DNA from: Alcaligenaceae bacterium
Lineage (GTDB): Bacteria > Pseudomonadota > Gammaproteobacteria > Burkholderiales > Burkholderiaceae_B
DNA: 38,744 bases
NCBI GenBank assembly: GCA_029265795.1
Contig: JAJUGV010000019.1
Span: forward strand, 1-38,744
Reading direction: 5' to 3'
Positions 10,162 to 18,691 of the stretch are shown piece after piece (positions within the stretch are counted from its first letter, which is position 1; the number at the start of each line of letters is the position of its first letter). Made by a program: the position numbers and the translations under genes. The notes under the pieces are model-generated. The model had not been told where the DNA came from. It ran no database searches and was given only the letters and a program-made list of their open reading frames with translations.

Positions 10162-10913
10162 CCGGCGAATCCTCGTTGTTACCCATTAGCGGCGCCGCCT
10201 GGAAAGGTGTGGGCTACGGGTGCACTACTCGGCGCGGCGGCGTCAGCACCGGGGAGTGGGGCGCGTTGAATCTGGGCTCGCATGTCGGCGATGACCCGGA
10301 AGCGGTTCGTGAGAATCGCCGCCGCCTGTCTGTCGGTTTGCCCGGCCGGCCGTACTGGTTGGAACAGGTGCATGGCATTGATGTGGTCGAAGTCACTGCT
10401 ACGCAGAACCGTTACGAAACACCGCGAGCTGACGCGGCCGTCACGACCTGCCCTGGAGTCGTACTGGCAATCATGACGGCAGACTGTCTGCCGGTTGTTA
10501 TCGCAGACATCGATGGGCAGGCGGTAGGGGTGGCGCATGCCGGTTGGCGTGGCTTGGCCGGCGGTGTTCTGGAAGCCTGCTTTGAGGCGCTGTTAAGAAG
10601 AGTGCCCCATGCGCGTGGCTGGCGCGCTTGGGTGGGGCCCTGCATCGGGCAGGCGAACTTTGAAGTGGGCGATGAAGTGAGGCAGGCGTTTGTCGAGCGA
10701 GACGCGACAACAGCTGCCCGCTTCGTCGCCGGCAAGCGGGCAGGGAAGTGGCAGGCCGATCTCGGCGGCCTGGCGCGTCATCGCCTTGAAATAGTGGGGG
10801 TGCAAAGTGTCGAGATTGCCGGCCTGTGCACCTATGAGCGGGATGACCTGTTTTTCTCATACCGGCGCTCACCGGTGTGCGGCAGGATGGGGACCCTCGC
10901 GTGGCTGGAATAA
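10149..10913 (+). CDS. pgeF: Peptidoglycan editing factor / purine nucleoside phosphorylase (YfiH family)
   Basis: A copper/zinc-binding cytosolic protein of the YfiH/DUF152 (laccase-domain) family, 254 aa. Family members have been reported both as adenosine/purine nucleoside phosphorylases and, in E. coli, as PgeF, which keeps wrongly built UDP-MurNAc peptides out of peptidoglycan. The metal-site residues are visible as His75 (QVHGID), Cys113 (MTADCLPVV) and His130 (HAGWRG), with the CTTRRGGVS motif near the N-terminus. ATG 10149 is preceded by AGGGA eight bases upstream; the ATG at 10158 forming ATGA with the rluD stop is the alternative and would shorten the protein by 3 residues. It follows rluD in one operon. 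The family is certain; the in vivo substrate is not visible from sequence. Confidence 0.9.
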   Translation: MAGMTGESSLLPISGAAWKGVGYGCTTRRGGVSTGEWGALNLGSHVGDDPEAVRENRRRLSVGLPGRPYWLEQVHGIDVVEVTATQNRYETPRADAAVTTCPGVVLAIMTADCLPVVIADIDGQAVGVAHAGWRGLAGGVLEACFEALLRRVPHARGWRAWVGPCIGQANFEVGDEVRQAFVERDATTAARFVAGKRAGKWQADLGGLARHRLEIVGVQSVEIAGLCTYERDDLFFSYRRSPVCGRMGTLAWLE

Positions 10914-10998
10914 GCCGAACAGCCCACGAATACTAACCCCGATTGACACGTACCCTTTTGCGTTCCACCATAGACACATCAGCGAAGGTTATTACTTT

Positions 10999-12645
10999 AT
11001 GTATCAAAACGTGAATTCTTCCTTTCCCGCCTCCTGGCCACTCTCCATACAGGTGGCACCGGAAGAGCTTGCGCGGATTCAGGCGGAATTCTCGGGGGAA
11101 TACCTCGGCATTCTTGAGCAGGCGCGTACCGGGTCGCTTCCTCCACCTACAGACAGGCGCTTCCAGTCCGAAGCCTGGCGGGCCAATCCTTTGGCACTGC
11201 TAAATGCGCATTTGTGGCAGCTGTCGTCTCGCGCCATGAACCGTATGGTAGACGCCGCGCAGGTATCCGAATCCCTGCGCAACCGCCTGCGGTTTTCCGT
11301 CATGCAATGGCTTGAAGCCACCGCTCCCACCAACTTCATCTTCACCAATCCAGAGGTGCAGCAGCTGTTACTGGAAAGCGGGGGGCAGTCTCTTGCCAGT
11401 GGCATGCGTTTATTGCTGGAAGACATTAGCAAAGGGCGCATGAGCCAGACCGACGAATCTGGCTTCGAGCTGGGCGTCAATATCGCCGTCACCCCGGGCA
11501 GCGTCGTCTACCAGAATTCGCTGATGCAGGTTATCCAATATGCGCCGCTCACCGACAAAGTGCATGCTCGGCCGCTGCTGATTGTGCCCCCTTGCATCAA
11601 CAAGTACTACATCCTGGATCTGCAGCCGGAAAACTCCTTTGTGCGTTACGCGGTTGAACAGGGGCATACAGTTTTCCTTATCTCCTGGCGCAATCCTTTG
11701 CCTGGGGATACCGATGGCACCGCCACTGCCAGCTGGGCCGATTATCTGGAAGAAGGCGTGTTGCGCGCGCTGCAGGTGGCTTCTGATATCAGTCGTCAGC
11801 CCCAGGTCAACGCCCTCGGTTTTTGCGTGGGCGGAACCATGCTCGCCAGCGCACTAGCGCTGGCGCATGCACGCGGCTTGCAACCGGTAGCGTCCCTTAC
11901 GCTGCTTACCACCTTGCTTGATTTTTCCGATACGGGGGTGTTGGACGTCTTCATAGACGAAACTCATGTCAGGCTTCGCGAACAGCAGCTTGCTCAAGGC
12001 GGCTTATTAACGGCGCGCGAACTGGCCACTACATTTTCCTTTCTGCGGCCCAACGAGCTCGTCTGGAATTACGTGGTCAATAACTATCTCAAAGGGCTGC
12101 CGCCTCCCGCGTTCGATCTGCTGTTCTGGAACTCCGACGGTACCAATCTGCCCGGCCCGTTCCTCACCTGGTATTTGCGCAACACCTACCTCGAAAACAA
12201 ACTCTGCACACCGGGGGGTGTGCAAATCGGCGGAGACGCCATTGATCTCAGCTCGCTCGATATGCCGGCCTATGTCTATGGTTCGCGCGACGACCACATC
12301 GTCCCATGGCGCTCGGCCTACGCATCTTGCCGGCTGCTTGCTGGGCCGCGGCGCTTTGTGCTCGGCGCCTCGGGCCACATTGCCGGGGTTATTAATCCAC
12401 CGGCAAAGAAAAGACGCAGCTACTGGTCGGTTGCCGGCCAGATGGCTGAAGGCGAGCTCGCCCCGTCAGCGGACGCTTGGTTTGAAACCGCTACGGAAAC
12501 GGCCGGCAGCTGGTGGCCGGATTGGGTCAGCTGGCTGACTCAGCATGCCGGGCCCCAGCGGAAGGCGCCTGCGCGACCGGGAAACACTCGCTATAAGGCC
12601 TTAGAGCCCGCACCGGGTAGTTATGTTAGGGTGAGAGCGGTGTAA
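10999..12645 (+). CDS. phaC: Class I poly(3-hydroxyalkanoate) synthase
   Basis: It polymerises (R)-3-hydroxybutyryl-CoA into PHB at the granule surface. The product has 548 residues, within the class I range. It has the PhaC N-terminal domain followed by an alpha/beta-hydrolase fold with the lipase-like box GFCVGG; Cys276 is the nucleophile, Asp431/Asp432 (SRDDHIVPW) supply the acid and His460 (ASGHIAG) is the base. ATG 10999 is preceded by AAGG 10 bases upstream; the frame is open further upstream into pgeF but without PhaC-like sequence. phaB follows 57 bases later and phaR after that. No phaA thiolase lies between phaC and phaB, unlike the Cupriavidus phaCAB order. Confidence 0.96.
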   Translation: MYQNVNSSFPASWPLSIQVAPEELARIQAEFSGEYLGILEQARTGSLPPPTDRRFQSEAWRANPLALLNAHLWQLSSRAMNRMVDAAQVSESLRNRLRFSVMQWLEATAPTNFIFTNPEVQQLLLESGGQSLASGMRLLLEDISKGRMSQTDESGFELGVNIAVTPGSVVYQNSLMQVIQYAPLTDKVHARPLLIVPPCINKYYILDLQPENSFVRYAVEQGHTVFLISWRNPLPGDTDGTATASWADYLEEGVLRALQVASDISRQPQVNALGFCVGGTMLASALALAHARGLQPVASLTLLTTLLDFSDTGVLDVFIDETHVRLREQQLAQGGLLTARELATTFSFLRPNELVWNYVVNNYLKGLPPPAFDLLFWNSDGTNLPGPFLTWYLRNTYLENKLCTPGGVQIGGDAIDLSSLDMPAYVYGSRDDHIVPWRSAYASCRLLAGPRRFVLGASGHIAGVINPPAKKRRSYWSVAGQMAEGELAPSADAWFETATETAGSWWPDWVSWLTQHAGPQRKAPARPGNTRYKALEPAPGSYVRVRAV

Positions 12646-12702
12646 TGAGCTCGCTTGGTGTCCACGTATGAAATTCATTTAAATTGCACGGAGATCGTTC
12701 AA

Positions 12703-13440
12703 ATGACTGGAAAAATTGCTTATGTGACGGGGGGCATGGGCGGCATAGGCACATCGATCTGCCAAGGCCTGGCTTCAAAGGGGTTTACCGTGGTGGCCGG
12801 ATGTGGTCCCAGTCGCGATTATCAGCGCTGGCTAGACGAACAAGCTGCCCAGGGGTTCAAGTTTCATGCCTCCGTGGGCAACGTGGCCGACTGGGACTCC
12901 ACTGCGCAGGCCTTCAGTAAAGTGGCCGAAGAAATCGGTCCTGTCGACGTTCTGGTGAATAATGCCGGAATCACGCGCGATGGCCTGTTCCGCAAGATGA
13001 GCCTCGAGGATTGGCGAGCCGTCATCGACACTAATCTAAACAGCCTCTTCAACGTCACCAAACAAGTCATCGACGGCATGGTCGAAAGGGGGTGGGGGCG
13101 TATTATCAATATCAGTTCGGTGAACGGCCAAAAGGGGCAGTTCGGCCAGACCAACTATTCCACCGCCAAAGCGGGGATCCACGGCTTCACCATGGCTTTG
13201 GCGCAAGAAGTTGCAAGTAAGGGGGTCACAGTCAACACGGTGTCGCCGGGCTATATCGGTACCGATATGGTGCGTGCCATCCGGCCCGACGTACTAGAGA
13301 AAATCGTCGCAACCATACCGGTCAGGCGATTGGGCAACCCCGAAGAAATCGCTTCTATCGTGTGCTGGTTGGCATCTGACGAATCCGGCTTTTCCACCGG
13401 GGCCGATTTTTCCATCAACGGCGGCCTGCACATGGGCTAA
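12703..13440 (+). CDS. phaB: Acetoacetyl-CoA reductase
   Basis: An NADPH-preferring short-chain dehydrogenase (245 aa) that reduces acetoacetyl-CoA to (R)-3-hydroxybutyryl-CoA, the monomer for PhaC. The Rossmann glycine motif is TGGMGGIG (residues 9-16), NNAG follows beta-4, the active-site Ser lies in INISSVNG, and Tyr152 and Lys156 form YSTAK. The C-terminus GGLHMG is typical of PhaB/PhbB. I chose ATG 12703 because GGAG lies 9 bases before it; upstream in-frame codons give no family sequence. It lies between phaC and phaR, which makes PhaB much likelier than the fatty-acid enzyme FabG. Confidence 0.95.
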   Translation: MTGKIAYVTGGMGGIGTSICQGLASKGFTVVAGCGPSRDYQRWLDEQAAQGFKFHASVGNVADWDSTAQAFSKVAEEIGPVDVLVNNAGITRDGLFRKMSLEDWRAVIDTNLNSLFNVTKQVIDGMVERGWGRIINISSVNGQKGQFGQTNYSTAKAGIHGFTMALAQEVASKGVTVNTVSPGYIGTDMVRAIRPDVLEKIVATIPVRRLGNPEEIASIVCWLASDESGFSTGADFSINGGLHMG

Positions 13441-13512
13441 TTAGCCCAGATCCGCATAGGTGCCCCAGATTTCCGAAGGGGCAATAATCTGCTAGAGTTT
13501 TCGACTTCTTTC

Positions 13513-14085
13513 ATGACTCAAACTGAATCCCATTCCGCTGTACGTCTTATAAAAAAATATCCCAATCGCAGGCTGTACGACACGCAGACCAGCGCCTACA
13601 TCACGTTAGCGGACGTCAAGCAACTGGTTCTGGACAACGAAGACTTCAAGGTCATTGATGCGAAGTCGGGCGAAGAGTTGACCCGCAGCATCCTGTTGCA
13701 GATTATCCTCGAAGAGGAAAGCGGTGGCGTGCCCATGTTTTCCGCCACCGCTCTCTCACAAATCATCCGTTTCTACGGGCACGCGATGCAAGGCGTGATG
13801 GGCACCTTCCTGGAAAAGAACATCCTTGCTTTCATCGAAATCCAGGAACGCATGGCTGAACAATCGAAGGGCATCTATGGTTCAAACTTTGGGCCGGAGG
13901 CGTGGGCGCAGTTCATGAATGTGCAGACTCCTGTCCTGCAAAACATGATGACTAACTATATCGACCAAAGCAAAAATTTGTTTGTGCAGATGCAGGACCA
14001 AATGCAGGATCAAACGCGCAACATGTTCAATGTGTTTCCCTTCGGTGTGCCGCCGACCGACTCCGACAAAGACCGCGGTAAATAA
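13513..14085 (+). CDS. phaR: Polyhydroxyalkanoate synthesis repressor PhaR
   Basis: A regulator that senses PHB: in Cupriavidus and Paracoccus it represses phasin (phaP) and its own gene until granules form, then binds the polymer. The product has 190 residues. The PHB/PHA accumulation regulator DNA-binding domain occupies about residues 10-70 (IKKYPNRRLYDTQTSAYITL and ADVKQLVLDNEDFKVIDA), followed by a PHB-accumulation domain; the C-terminus is Met/Gln-rich (QMQDQMQDQ) and helical. It is the last gene of the pha cluster and is followed by a good terminator. No phasin gene is nearby, so its main target lies elsewhere. Confidence 0.95.
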   Translation: MTQTESHSAVRLIKKYPNRRLYDTQTSAYITLADVKQLVLDNEDFKVIDAKSGEELTRSILLQIILEEESGGVPMFSATALSQIIRFYGHAMQGVMGTFLEKNILAFIEIQERMAEQSKGIYGSNFGPEAWAQFMNVQTPVLQNMMTNYIDQSKNLFVQMQDQMQDQTRNMFNVFPFGVPPTDSDKDRGK

Positions 14086-14113
14086 AGCCTTAGTGTTGGC
14101 TAACGGCAGGGCG

Positions 14114-14154
14114 TGCCCGGCAGCTTTCGTATTGAGCGCCGGGCATTGTTGTTT
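14114..14154 (+). terminator. Intrinsic terminator after phaR
   Basis: A perfect 8-bp stem pairs TGCCCGGC (14114-14121) with GCCGGGCA (14138-14145) and is followed directly by TTGTTGTTT. It sits 28 bases after the phaR stop, in the gap before the convergent acyltransferase gene. Confidence 0.65.
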
Positions 14155-14165
14155 CGGCACCCGGG

Positions 14166-15290
14166 TCAGGTTCCCCGATATGGGCTGTGATGCAGCAGCT
14201 CTTTCAGGTATTGATCGACAAGAGGCGTTTCGCGCTCTAGAAAGTCTGTTACGGCGGGGCTGAAGACGGGGTCTTCTATCCAGTGAGCCGATTTTGTCGC
14301 AACCGGCAGCATGCCACGCGCAAGTTTATGTTCCCCCTGCGCACCCCCTTCGAACACCTGTATGCCATGCGCAATGCAGTATTCAATCCCTTGCATGTAG
14401 CAGGTCTCAAAGTGCAGCCCTGGGACGTATTCCGTGCTACCCCAATAGCGTCCGTATAGGCGATCACCGTGGCGAATATTCAGAGCCGCAGCGATAGGCG
14501 TACCGCGCCGTTCCGCGATAATTATCACCAGAGAGTCATTTAGTCGATCATAGAGACGCTCAAAAAAGTCGAGGTTGAGATAGGGTGAGTTGCCGTGCTG
14601 CAAGTAGGTTTGGACGTAGCAAAGATATAGAAAGCGCAGCGTCGAATTGTCGATTTCGTGTCCCGTTAACCACCGGAATGTGATGCCTGCTTTACTGACA
14701 CCGCGGCGATCCTGGCGCAGTTTTTTCCGCTTAGCTTGCGACAAAGCGGCCAGAAATGCGTCCATGTCGCTATAGCCCCGGTTGGTCCAATGGAACTGAA
14801 TGCTGCTGCGCAGGTTCAGCCCTGCCTCAAGCAGTACGGGCAATTCGTCTTCGTGCGGGAACAAGACATGAAGTGACGAATAACCGTCTTCTCGCAGCAA
14901 CTGCTTCGCTGCTTCCAGCAGCAGTCGCTGGTCGTTGCGATCATGCGCCAGCAAACGTGGCCCGGGAACCGGTGTGAAAGGGATCGCGCTCACCAGCTTT
15001 GGGTAGTATTTCATACCGTAGCGGGCGTAGGCATGGGCCCACGCTTGGTCAAATACATATTCGCCGCGTGAGTGAGTCTTGGCATATAGGGGCATTACCG
15101 CTCGGATTGACCCGGTACGCATCAGGGCCAAGTGCCGGGGATGCCAGCCCGTGCGGGGGACGGCGCATTGTGTGGATTCCAATGCCTCGAGATACGCATG
15201 AGAGAGCAAGGGATTGCCTCGGCTCAAGGCATCCCATTGGCCTGGTGGGATCGCCGAGATGCTTTCTACACTCACAATTTCAAAATTCAC
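14166..15290 (-). CDS. COG3146/DUF482 GNAT-like acyltransferase family protein
   Basis: Resembles the DUF482 (COG3146) family, predicted N-acyltransferases with a GNAT-like fold related to FemAB-type enzymes; the substrate is unknown. With the chosen start it has 374 residues. Conserved blocks visible include GNPLLSHAYLEALE near the N-terminus, YFPK-like YYPKLVSAIPFTPVPGPRLL, the HFHWTNRG-like region IQFHWTNRGYSDMDAFLA, RKKLRQDRR, and FEGGAQGEHKLARG near the C-terminus. I chose GTG 15288-15290 because AGGAGGG lies 9 bases upstream; alternatives are ATG at 15314 or 15329 or TTG at 15365, which add a His/Gly-rich leader unlike the family. It is transcribed away from the tRNA and towards phaR, apparently alone. 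Confidence 0.8.
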   Translation of the reverse strand: MNFEIVSVESISAIPPGQWDALSRGNPLLSHAYLEALESTQCAVPRTGWHPRHLALMRTGSIRAVMPLYAKTHSRGEYVFDQAWAHAYARYGMKYYPKLVSAIPFTPVPGPRLLAHDRNDQRLLLEAAKQLLREDGYSSLHVLFPHEDELPVLLEAGLNLRSSIQFHWTNRGYSDMDAFLAALSQAKRKKLRQDRRGVSKAGITFRWLTGHEIDNSTLRFLYLCYVQTYLQHGNSPYLNLDFFERLYDRLNDSLVIIIAERRGTPIAAALNIRHGDRLYGRYWGSTEYVPGLHFETCYMQGIEYCIAHGIQVFEGGAQGEHKLARGMLPVATKSAHWIEDPVFSPAVTDFLERETPLVDQYLKELLHHSPYRGT

Positions 15291-15868
15291 GCCATCATGC
15301 CCTCCTGGAACCATTTGACCACAATGCATCTGCCCGGACGCGAAGGCATTGTCGTGGTGTGACAACTAAGGCAGCAAATCCAGGCATATGCACGCCGGAA
15401 TTGCTTGCAATGACTTACTGAGAATGTTGTAATGACAAAAACGTTGCCCGACAACGGCGCCCCCAGTCAAATGTGTGGGCTATCGTAAAAGTGTCGGCCG
15501 CTACAAAATTTATCGCGGCTCATGGGCGAATTCTCAAGCAGCCCGAACCAAGTCTGGTTTCAAACTTGTCGTTCGCAGCTTTTACAGCATCAATACAGAA
15601 TAAGTAAACGGCTATCCAGCCTGCCTTCAGCTGTGCAGACCCCATTGGTGTGCGCTGTCCGAAGCGGTGGAGCACGCCCCGCACTCATTTCCAGTTGCCG
15701 CTGATCCCGGTCTGGCGGTCTAGATTGTCAGGCCACGGTTCAAAGCCATCATGCCGGCACGGATTGGGCGCGGCCCTCATCATGAAAAATATGGCGTTTG
15801 GCTATTGTGATTCCGGCTTTGGAACTAATCGCGCTGAAAGTTTCAGGTTCGCGGCGGCGGTTGTTTTT

Positions 15869-15892
15869 ATCTATGCCGAAATCTATGCCGAA
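15869..15892. repeat. 12-bp perfect tandem duplication
   Basis: ATCTATGCCGAA is repeated twice without spacer, immediately beside the tRNA-fMet terminator. Slippage during replication or a footprint of recombination at the tRNA are both possible. Confidence 0.85.
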
Positions 15893-15930
15893 AAAAGAAA
15901 AAGGCCGGTCTGCAATGACCGGCCCTTTTG
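15891..15930 (-). terminator. Intrinsic terminator of tRNA-fMet
   Basis: Read on the minus strand, the stem GGCCGGTC (15917-15924) pairs with GACCGGCC (15903-15910) around a 6-base loop; A-T pairs extend the stem and a long T-rich run (complement of 15891-15902) follows. It starts 13 bases downstream of the tRNA 3' end, a textbook Rho-independent terminator. Confidence 0.88.
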
Positions 15931-15937
15931 GGAATTT

Positions 15938-16014
<77 letters not shown>

Positions 16015-16026
16015 TCTGAAAGAAGA

Positions 16027-16055
16027 ATCTTAACGCGCAGAAGCATTTTTTGCAA
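16027..16055 (-). promoter_or_regulatory. Sigma-70 promoter of tRNA-fMet
   Basis: On the minus strand, -35 TTGCAA (16050-16055), a 17-base spacer and -10 TAAGAT (16027-16032) precede the tRNA 5' end by 12 bases, giving a short leader. The spacing is optimal and four of six bases match in each box. Confidence 0.75.
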
Positions 16056-16078
16056 GCAACACAACAGAAAATTCGCAC

Positions 16079-16783
16079 ATGACCGAAGGCGAGACATTAC
16101 GAATACTTGAAACCGCGCTATTATGTGCCGACCAACCTATGTCCCTGTCCGACTTGCGCAAGCTTTTTTCGCAGGAAGAAGTTCAGGCCGACGATTTACG
16201 ACGTTTGCTTGCATTGCTTCAGCTGGACTGGCAAGACCGGGGTCTGGAGCTCGTCAATGTCGCCTCTGGCTGGCGCTTTCAAAGTCGGCCCGAAATGCAG
16301 CGATACTTGAGCCGGCTCGATCCCGTCCGGCCCCCCAAGTACTCACGTGCTGTTCTCGAAACCTTGGCAATCATTGCGTGGCGGCAACCCGTCACACGTG
16401 GCGATATCGAAGACATTCGCGGTGTCACCGTCTCTACACAGATCGTACGGACCCTTGAAGAGCGCGGCTGGATTGAAGTATTAGGCTATCGCGACGCACC
16501 GGGAAGGCCGGCGCTGTTTGGGACGACACACCAGTTTCTGGACGATTTGGGTCTGAAATCACTAGATGAATTGCCCCCGCTGATGGATATCGATGCGACA
16601 GAAGCGCTGGCTGCTCTGGCGTTCGATACCGAAGAAATTGACGATAACCCGCGCGCGGAAGCGCAAGAGAACGCGGCAACCGCATCAGAGACATATCAAA
16701 ATAGTAGTGGTGATGAGTTACAAGAAAGCAGTCTTGCAGCTGTCACCAAGCATTCTACGGAGTATCAGAAAGAAGATGACTAA
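16079..16783 (+). CDS. scpB: Segregation and condensation protein B
   Basis: A non-SMC subunit (kleisin-binding, winged-helix protein) of the SMC-ScpAB condensin complex for chromosome organisation and segregation. The product has 234 residues. The two winged-helix domains are recognisable ([21 protein letters not shown]; then the family signature [29 protein letters not shown] and [19 protein letters not shown]). The last 60 residues are acidic and poorly conserved. Start ATG 16079 lies 65 bases from the divergent tRNA-fMet 5' end, and the gene overlaps rluB by 8 bases. scpA is not in this window, so the usual scpA-scpB pair is split or scpA lies elsewhere. Confidence 0.93.
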   Translation: MTEGETLRILETALLCADQPMSLSDLRKLFSQEEVQADDLRRLLALLQLDWQDRGLELVNVASGWRFQSRPEMQRYLSRLDPVRPPKYSRAVLETLAIIAWRQPVTRGDIEDIRGVTVSTQIVRTLEERGWIEVLGYRDAPGRPALFGTTHQFLDDLGLKSLDELPPLMDIDATEALAALAFDTEEIDDNPRAEAQENAATASETYQNSSGDELQESSLAAVTKHSTEYQKEDD

Positions 16784-18479
16784 CGTGAACGAAACGTCGG
16801 CTCCCGTCGCCGAAGGTTCCGATGTGCCGGCCGCAACCACCACACAGGGTGATGCGGCGGTTGGGGTGGCAAAGCCCCGGGGGTCGGGCCGCAAACTGCG
16901 TACCCCTTTCAGGCGCCGGCGCGGCGATGGAGCCACACAGGCTGCGAAGGATACTCCCGACGTCGCATCCCAAGAGGTTGCCGACTCCGAATCCGGAAAG
17001 GCGGGTCAAAATCGTCCAGCCTCCAAGGCGCGCCGTTCGGCTCCCCGTAAACGGAAGAGTGACTCTGCAGCAGCGCCGCGGGCAACAGGGGAATCGCCTC
17101 AGCATGATGCGGCAGCTCACAATCAGCCTGCTGCGGAGGGCGCCCGTGGTCAGAACGCTAAGGGCCGCCGTCGCGGCCGCAGAAACGACTCACCGGAGCT
17201 AGATCGCGAAGCGGAGATGGCTCTGTCGTTTCTGGAGCGCAGCGAACAGCTGCCGCAACGCTTGGGTAAATTCCTGAAGAGCGATGCATTAATGCCGAAG
17301 CTGCACAAGGTGCTTGCCGAGGCAGGCATCGGTTCGCGGCGCGAAATGGAAGAGCTCATCATCGCGGGCCGCGTGTCCGTCAACGGTGAGCCGGCTCATA
17401 TCGGCCAGCGTGTGGCCGAAAACGATCAGGTCCGTGTCAATGGTCGCTTGATCTCCAGGCCTAGCAAGAAAAAACCGCCACGCGTCATTCTTTATCACAA
17501 GCCGGCGGGGGAGATTGTCAGTCATGACGACCCTGAAGGGCGCGCAACTGTATTTGCGCGTCTGCCGAAGCTGAAAGTGGGCAAATGGCTTTCCGTGGGG
17601 CGTCTAGACTTGAACACTGAAGGCCTGCTCATCTTTACCACTTCCGGCGAAATTGCCAACCGTCTGATGCATCCACGCTACGGAGCAGAGCGCGAATACG
17701 CTGTGCGCGTATTAGGCGAGCTGCCTGAAGAACAGCAGGAGCGGCTGGTTAAGGGTATTCAACTTGACGACGGCGAGGCTCGGTTTGGCACGCTGGAATT
17801 CTTGGGTGGTGAAGGTAGTAACAAGTGGTACCGCGTAACCCTACACGAGGGGCGTAATCGCGAAGTTCGACGTATGTTCGAAGCCGCAGGCGTCACCGTC
17901 AGTAGGCTGATACGCACGCGTTTTGGCGAAGTTGTGCTGCCGCGTAATCTGCGCCGCGGGCGCTGGGAAGAGCTCAATCCTGCCATGGCGCAAGCACTTA
18001 TGGTGCAGCTGGGTCTTTTGCGCGAAGACGATGATAGCCGTGAGCGCGAACGTCAACCGCTATCGCATGACAGCGCACTGCCTCCAGGTTTTGGCACATT
18101 GCAACGCAATGGTATGAACGGCGCAAAAGTGAGTCGGCGCGGCCGAATCACTGGGGGGCTTGCTGCGGGATATCTTGCCGATCCCTTCGGTCCGGGCTTG
18201 CTGGTGACCGGCGGTTATGCCAATGGGCATCCCGGGCAGGGCGGTTCACCTTCCCCATCGGGTCGCGGCAAAGGTCCTGCACGGGGCAAGAAAGGGGCAC
18301 CCCAGGAATCAGAAGGCCGTCGTCGTGGGCCGGCGGCAAAAACCGCCTCTAAAGGGCGCCCTGCGAAGCAGAATAAAAAGGGTAGGGGTCGCACCGGGGG
18401 CGGTCGTGGCGACGATTGGCAGCCTCGCAGCGCCACGGCTCATGAGTCAGCCTTGGGCAAATTGAATAAGTCTCGGTGA
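16776..18479 (+). CDS. rluB: 23S rRNA pseudouridine synthase RluB, extended at both ends
   Basis: It converts a 23S rRNA uridine (U2605 in E. coli) to pseudouridine. The conserved core runs from about residue 175 to 415: an S4 domain ([20 protein letters not shown]), then [11 protein letters not shown] with catalytic Asp278 and [16 protein letters not shown]. In front is a roughly 170-residue Lys/Arg/Ala-rich, low-complexity region, and behind is a 150-residue Gly/Arg/Lys-rich tail. At 567 aa it is about twice the E. coli length. Both extensions are highly basic and probably disordered RNA-binding arms; such tails are common in betaproteobacterial RluB. The start ATG 16776 lies within the end of scpB, giving translational coupling. 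RluB rather than RluE/RluF is inferred from the scpB linkage. Confidence 0.93.
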   Translation: MTNVNETSAPVAEGSDVPAATTTQGDAAVGVAKPRGSGRKLRTPFRRRRGDGATQAAKDTPDVASQEVADSESGKAGQNRPASKARRSAPRKRKSDSAAAPRATGESPQHDAAAHNQPAAEGARGQNAKGRRRGRRNDSPELDREAEMALSFLERSEQLPQRLGKFLKSDALMPKLHKVLAEAGIGSRREMEELIIAGRVSVNGEPAHIGQRVAENDQVRVNGRLISRPSKKKPPRVILYHKPAGEIVSHDDPEGRATVFARLPKLKVGKWLSVGRLDLNTEGLLIFTTSGEIANRLMHPRYGAEREYAVRVLGELPEEQQERLVKGIQLDDGEARFGTLEFLGGEGSNKWYRVTLHEGRNREVRRMFEAAGVTVSRLIRTRFGEVVLPRNLRRGRWEELNPAMAQALMVQLGLLREDDDSRERERQPLSHDSALPPGFGTLQRNGMNGAKVSRRGRITGGLAAGYLADPFGPGLLVTGGYANGHPGQGGSPSPSGRGKGPARGKKGAPQESEGRRRGPAAKTASKGRPAKQNKKGRGRTGGGRGDDWQPRSATAHESALGKLNKSR

Positions 18480-18510
18480 TTACAGATAAAAACTGTGAAA
18501 TCTGTTAGAC

Positions 18511-18532
18511 TATAGTGCTTTATAGCTATATT
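18511..18532 (+). promoter_or_regulatory. AT-rich promoter candidate for rimP operon
   Basis: The rluB-rimP gap opens with an AT-rich stretch holding two -10-like hexamers, TATAGT (18511-18516) and TATATT (18527-18532). TTAGAC (18505-18510) could be a weak -35 for the second with a 16-base spacer. No box matches well enough to choose between them. Confidence 0.35.
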
Positions 18533-18538
18533 GTTTGA

Positions 18539-18684
18539 GAGGCCAGGCGGTAAGTACCGGTCTTGCAAGGCAACAATTTAGCGGCACATTTCAAAGGCGG
18601 ACCGGATCGGCCTCCCGGGCACAAAGTGTTTGGGCACCACGGTTGCGCGATAACAGTGGGCTGGCTTTGCAGCCCATTTTTTTT
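18539..18684 (+). promoter_or_regulatory. rimP leader: candidate transcription attenuator
   Basis: The untranslated region before rimP folds in two parts. First, nested long-range stems: GAGGCC (18539-18544) with GGCCTC (18609-18614), enclosing CCGGTC (18557-18562) with GACCGG (18600-18605). Second, a terminator hairpin, TGGGCTG (18657-18663) with CAGCCCA (18670-18676), followed by eight Ts, only 7 bases before the rimP start. TGGGC at 18631-18635 could pair with GCCCA of the terminator and so break it. Structured attenuating rimP leaders have been described in enterobacteria, and NusA autoregulates this operon in E. coli; control by NusA or ribosome proteins here is inference. Confidence 0.6.
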
Positions 18685-18691
18685 GGATTTT

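Larger units (their letters stand above)
15291..15937. other. Gene-poor stretch between DUF482 gene and tRNA-fMet
   Basis: I find no recognisable protein gene in these 647 bases. Open frames exist on both strands, but they lack ribosome-binding sites and family motifs; the plus-strand frame that runs to 16033 simply reads through the tRNA gene. Near the right end are a 12-bp perfect tandem duplication (15869-15880 and 15881-15892, unit ATCTATGCCGAA) and the terminator of the tRNA. The left end must hold the promoter of the DUF482 gene, but no convincing boxes are visible. The stretch could be the scar of an old insertion beside the tRNA; nothing in the sequence proves this. Confidence 0.6.

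Noticed and set aside
10943-10975. TTGACA box upstream of phaC as a promoter
   Set aside because: The -35 is perfect but no acceptable -10 occurs at 16-18 bases; left as unproven.
15473-15607. A 44-codon frame with GTG start in the gene-poor region
   Set aside because: No ribosome site and no recognisable family; too short to support without comparison.
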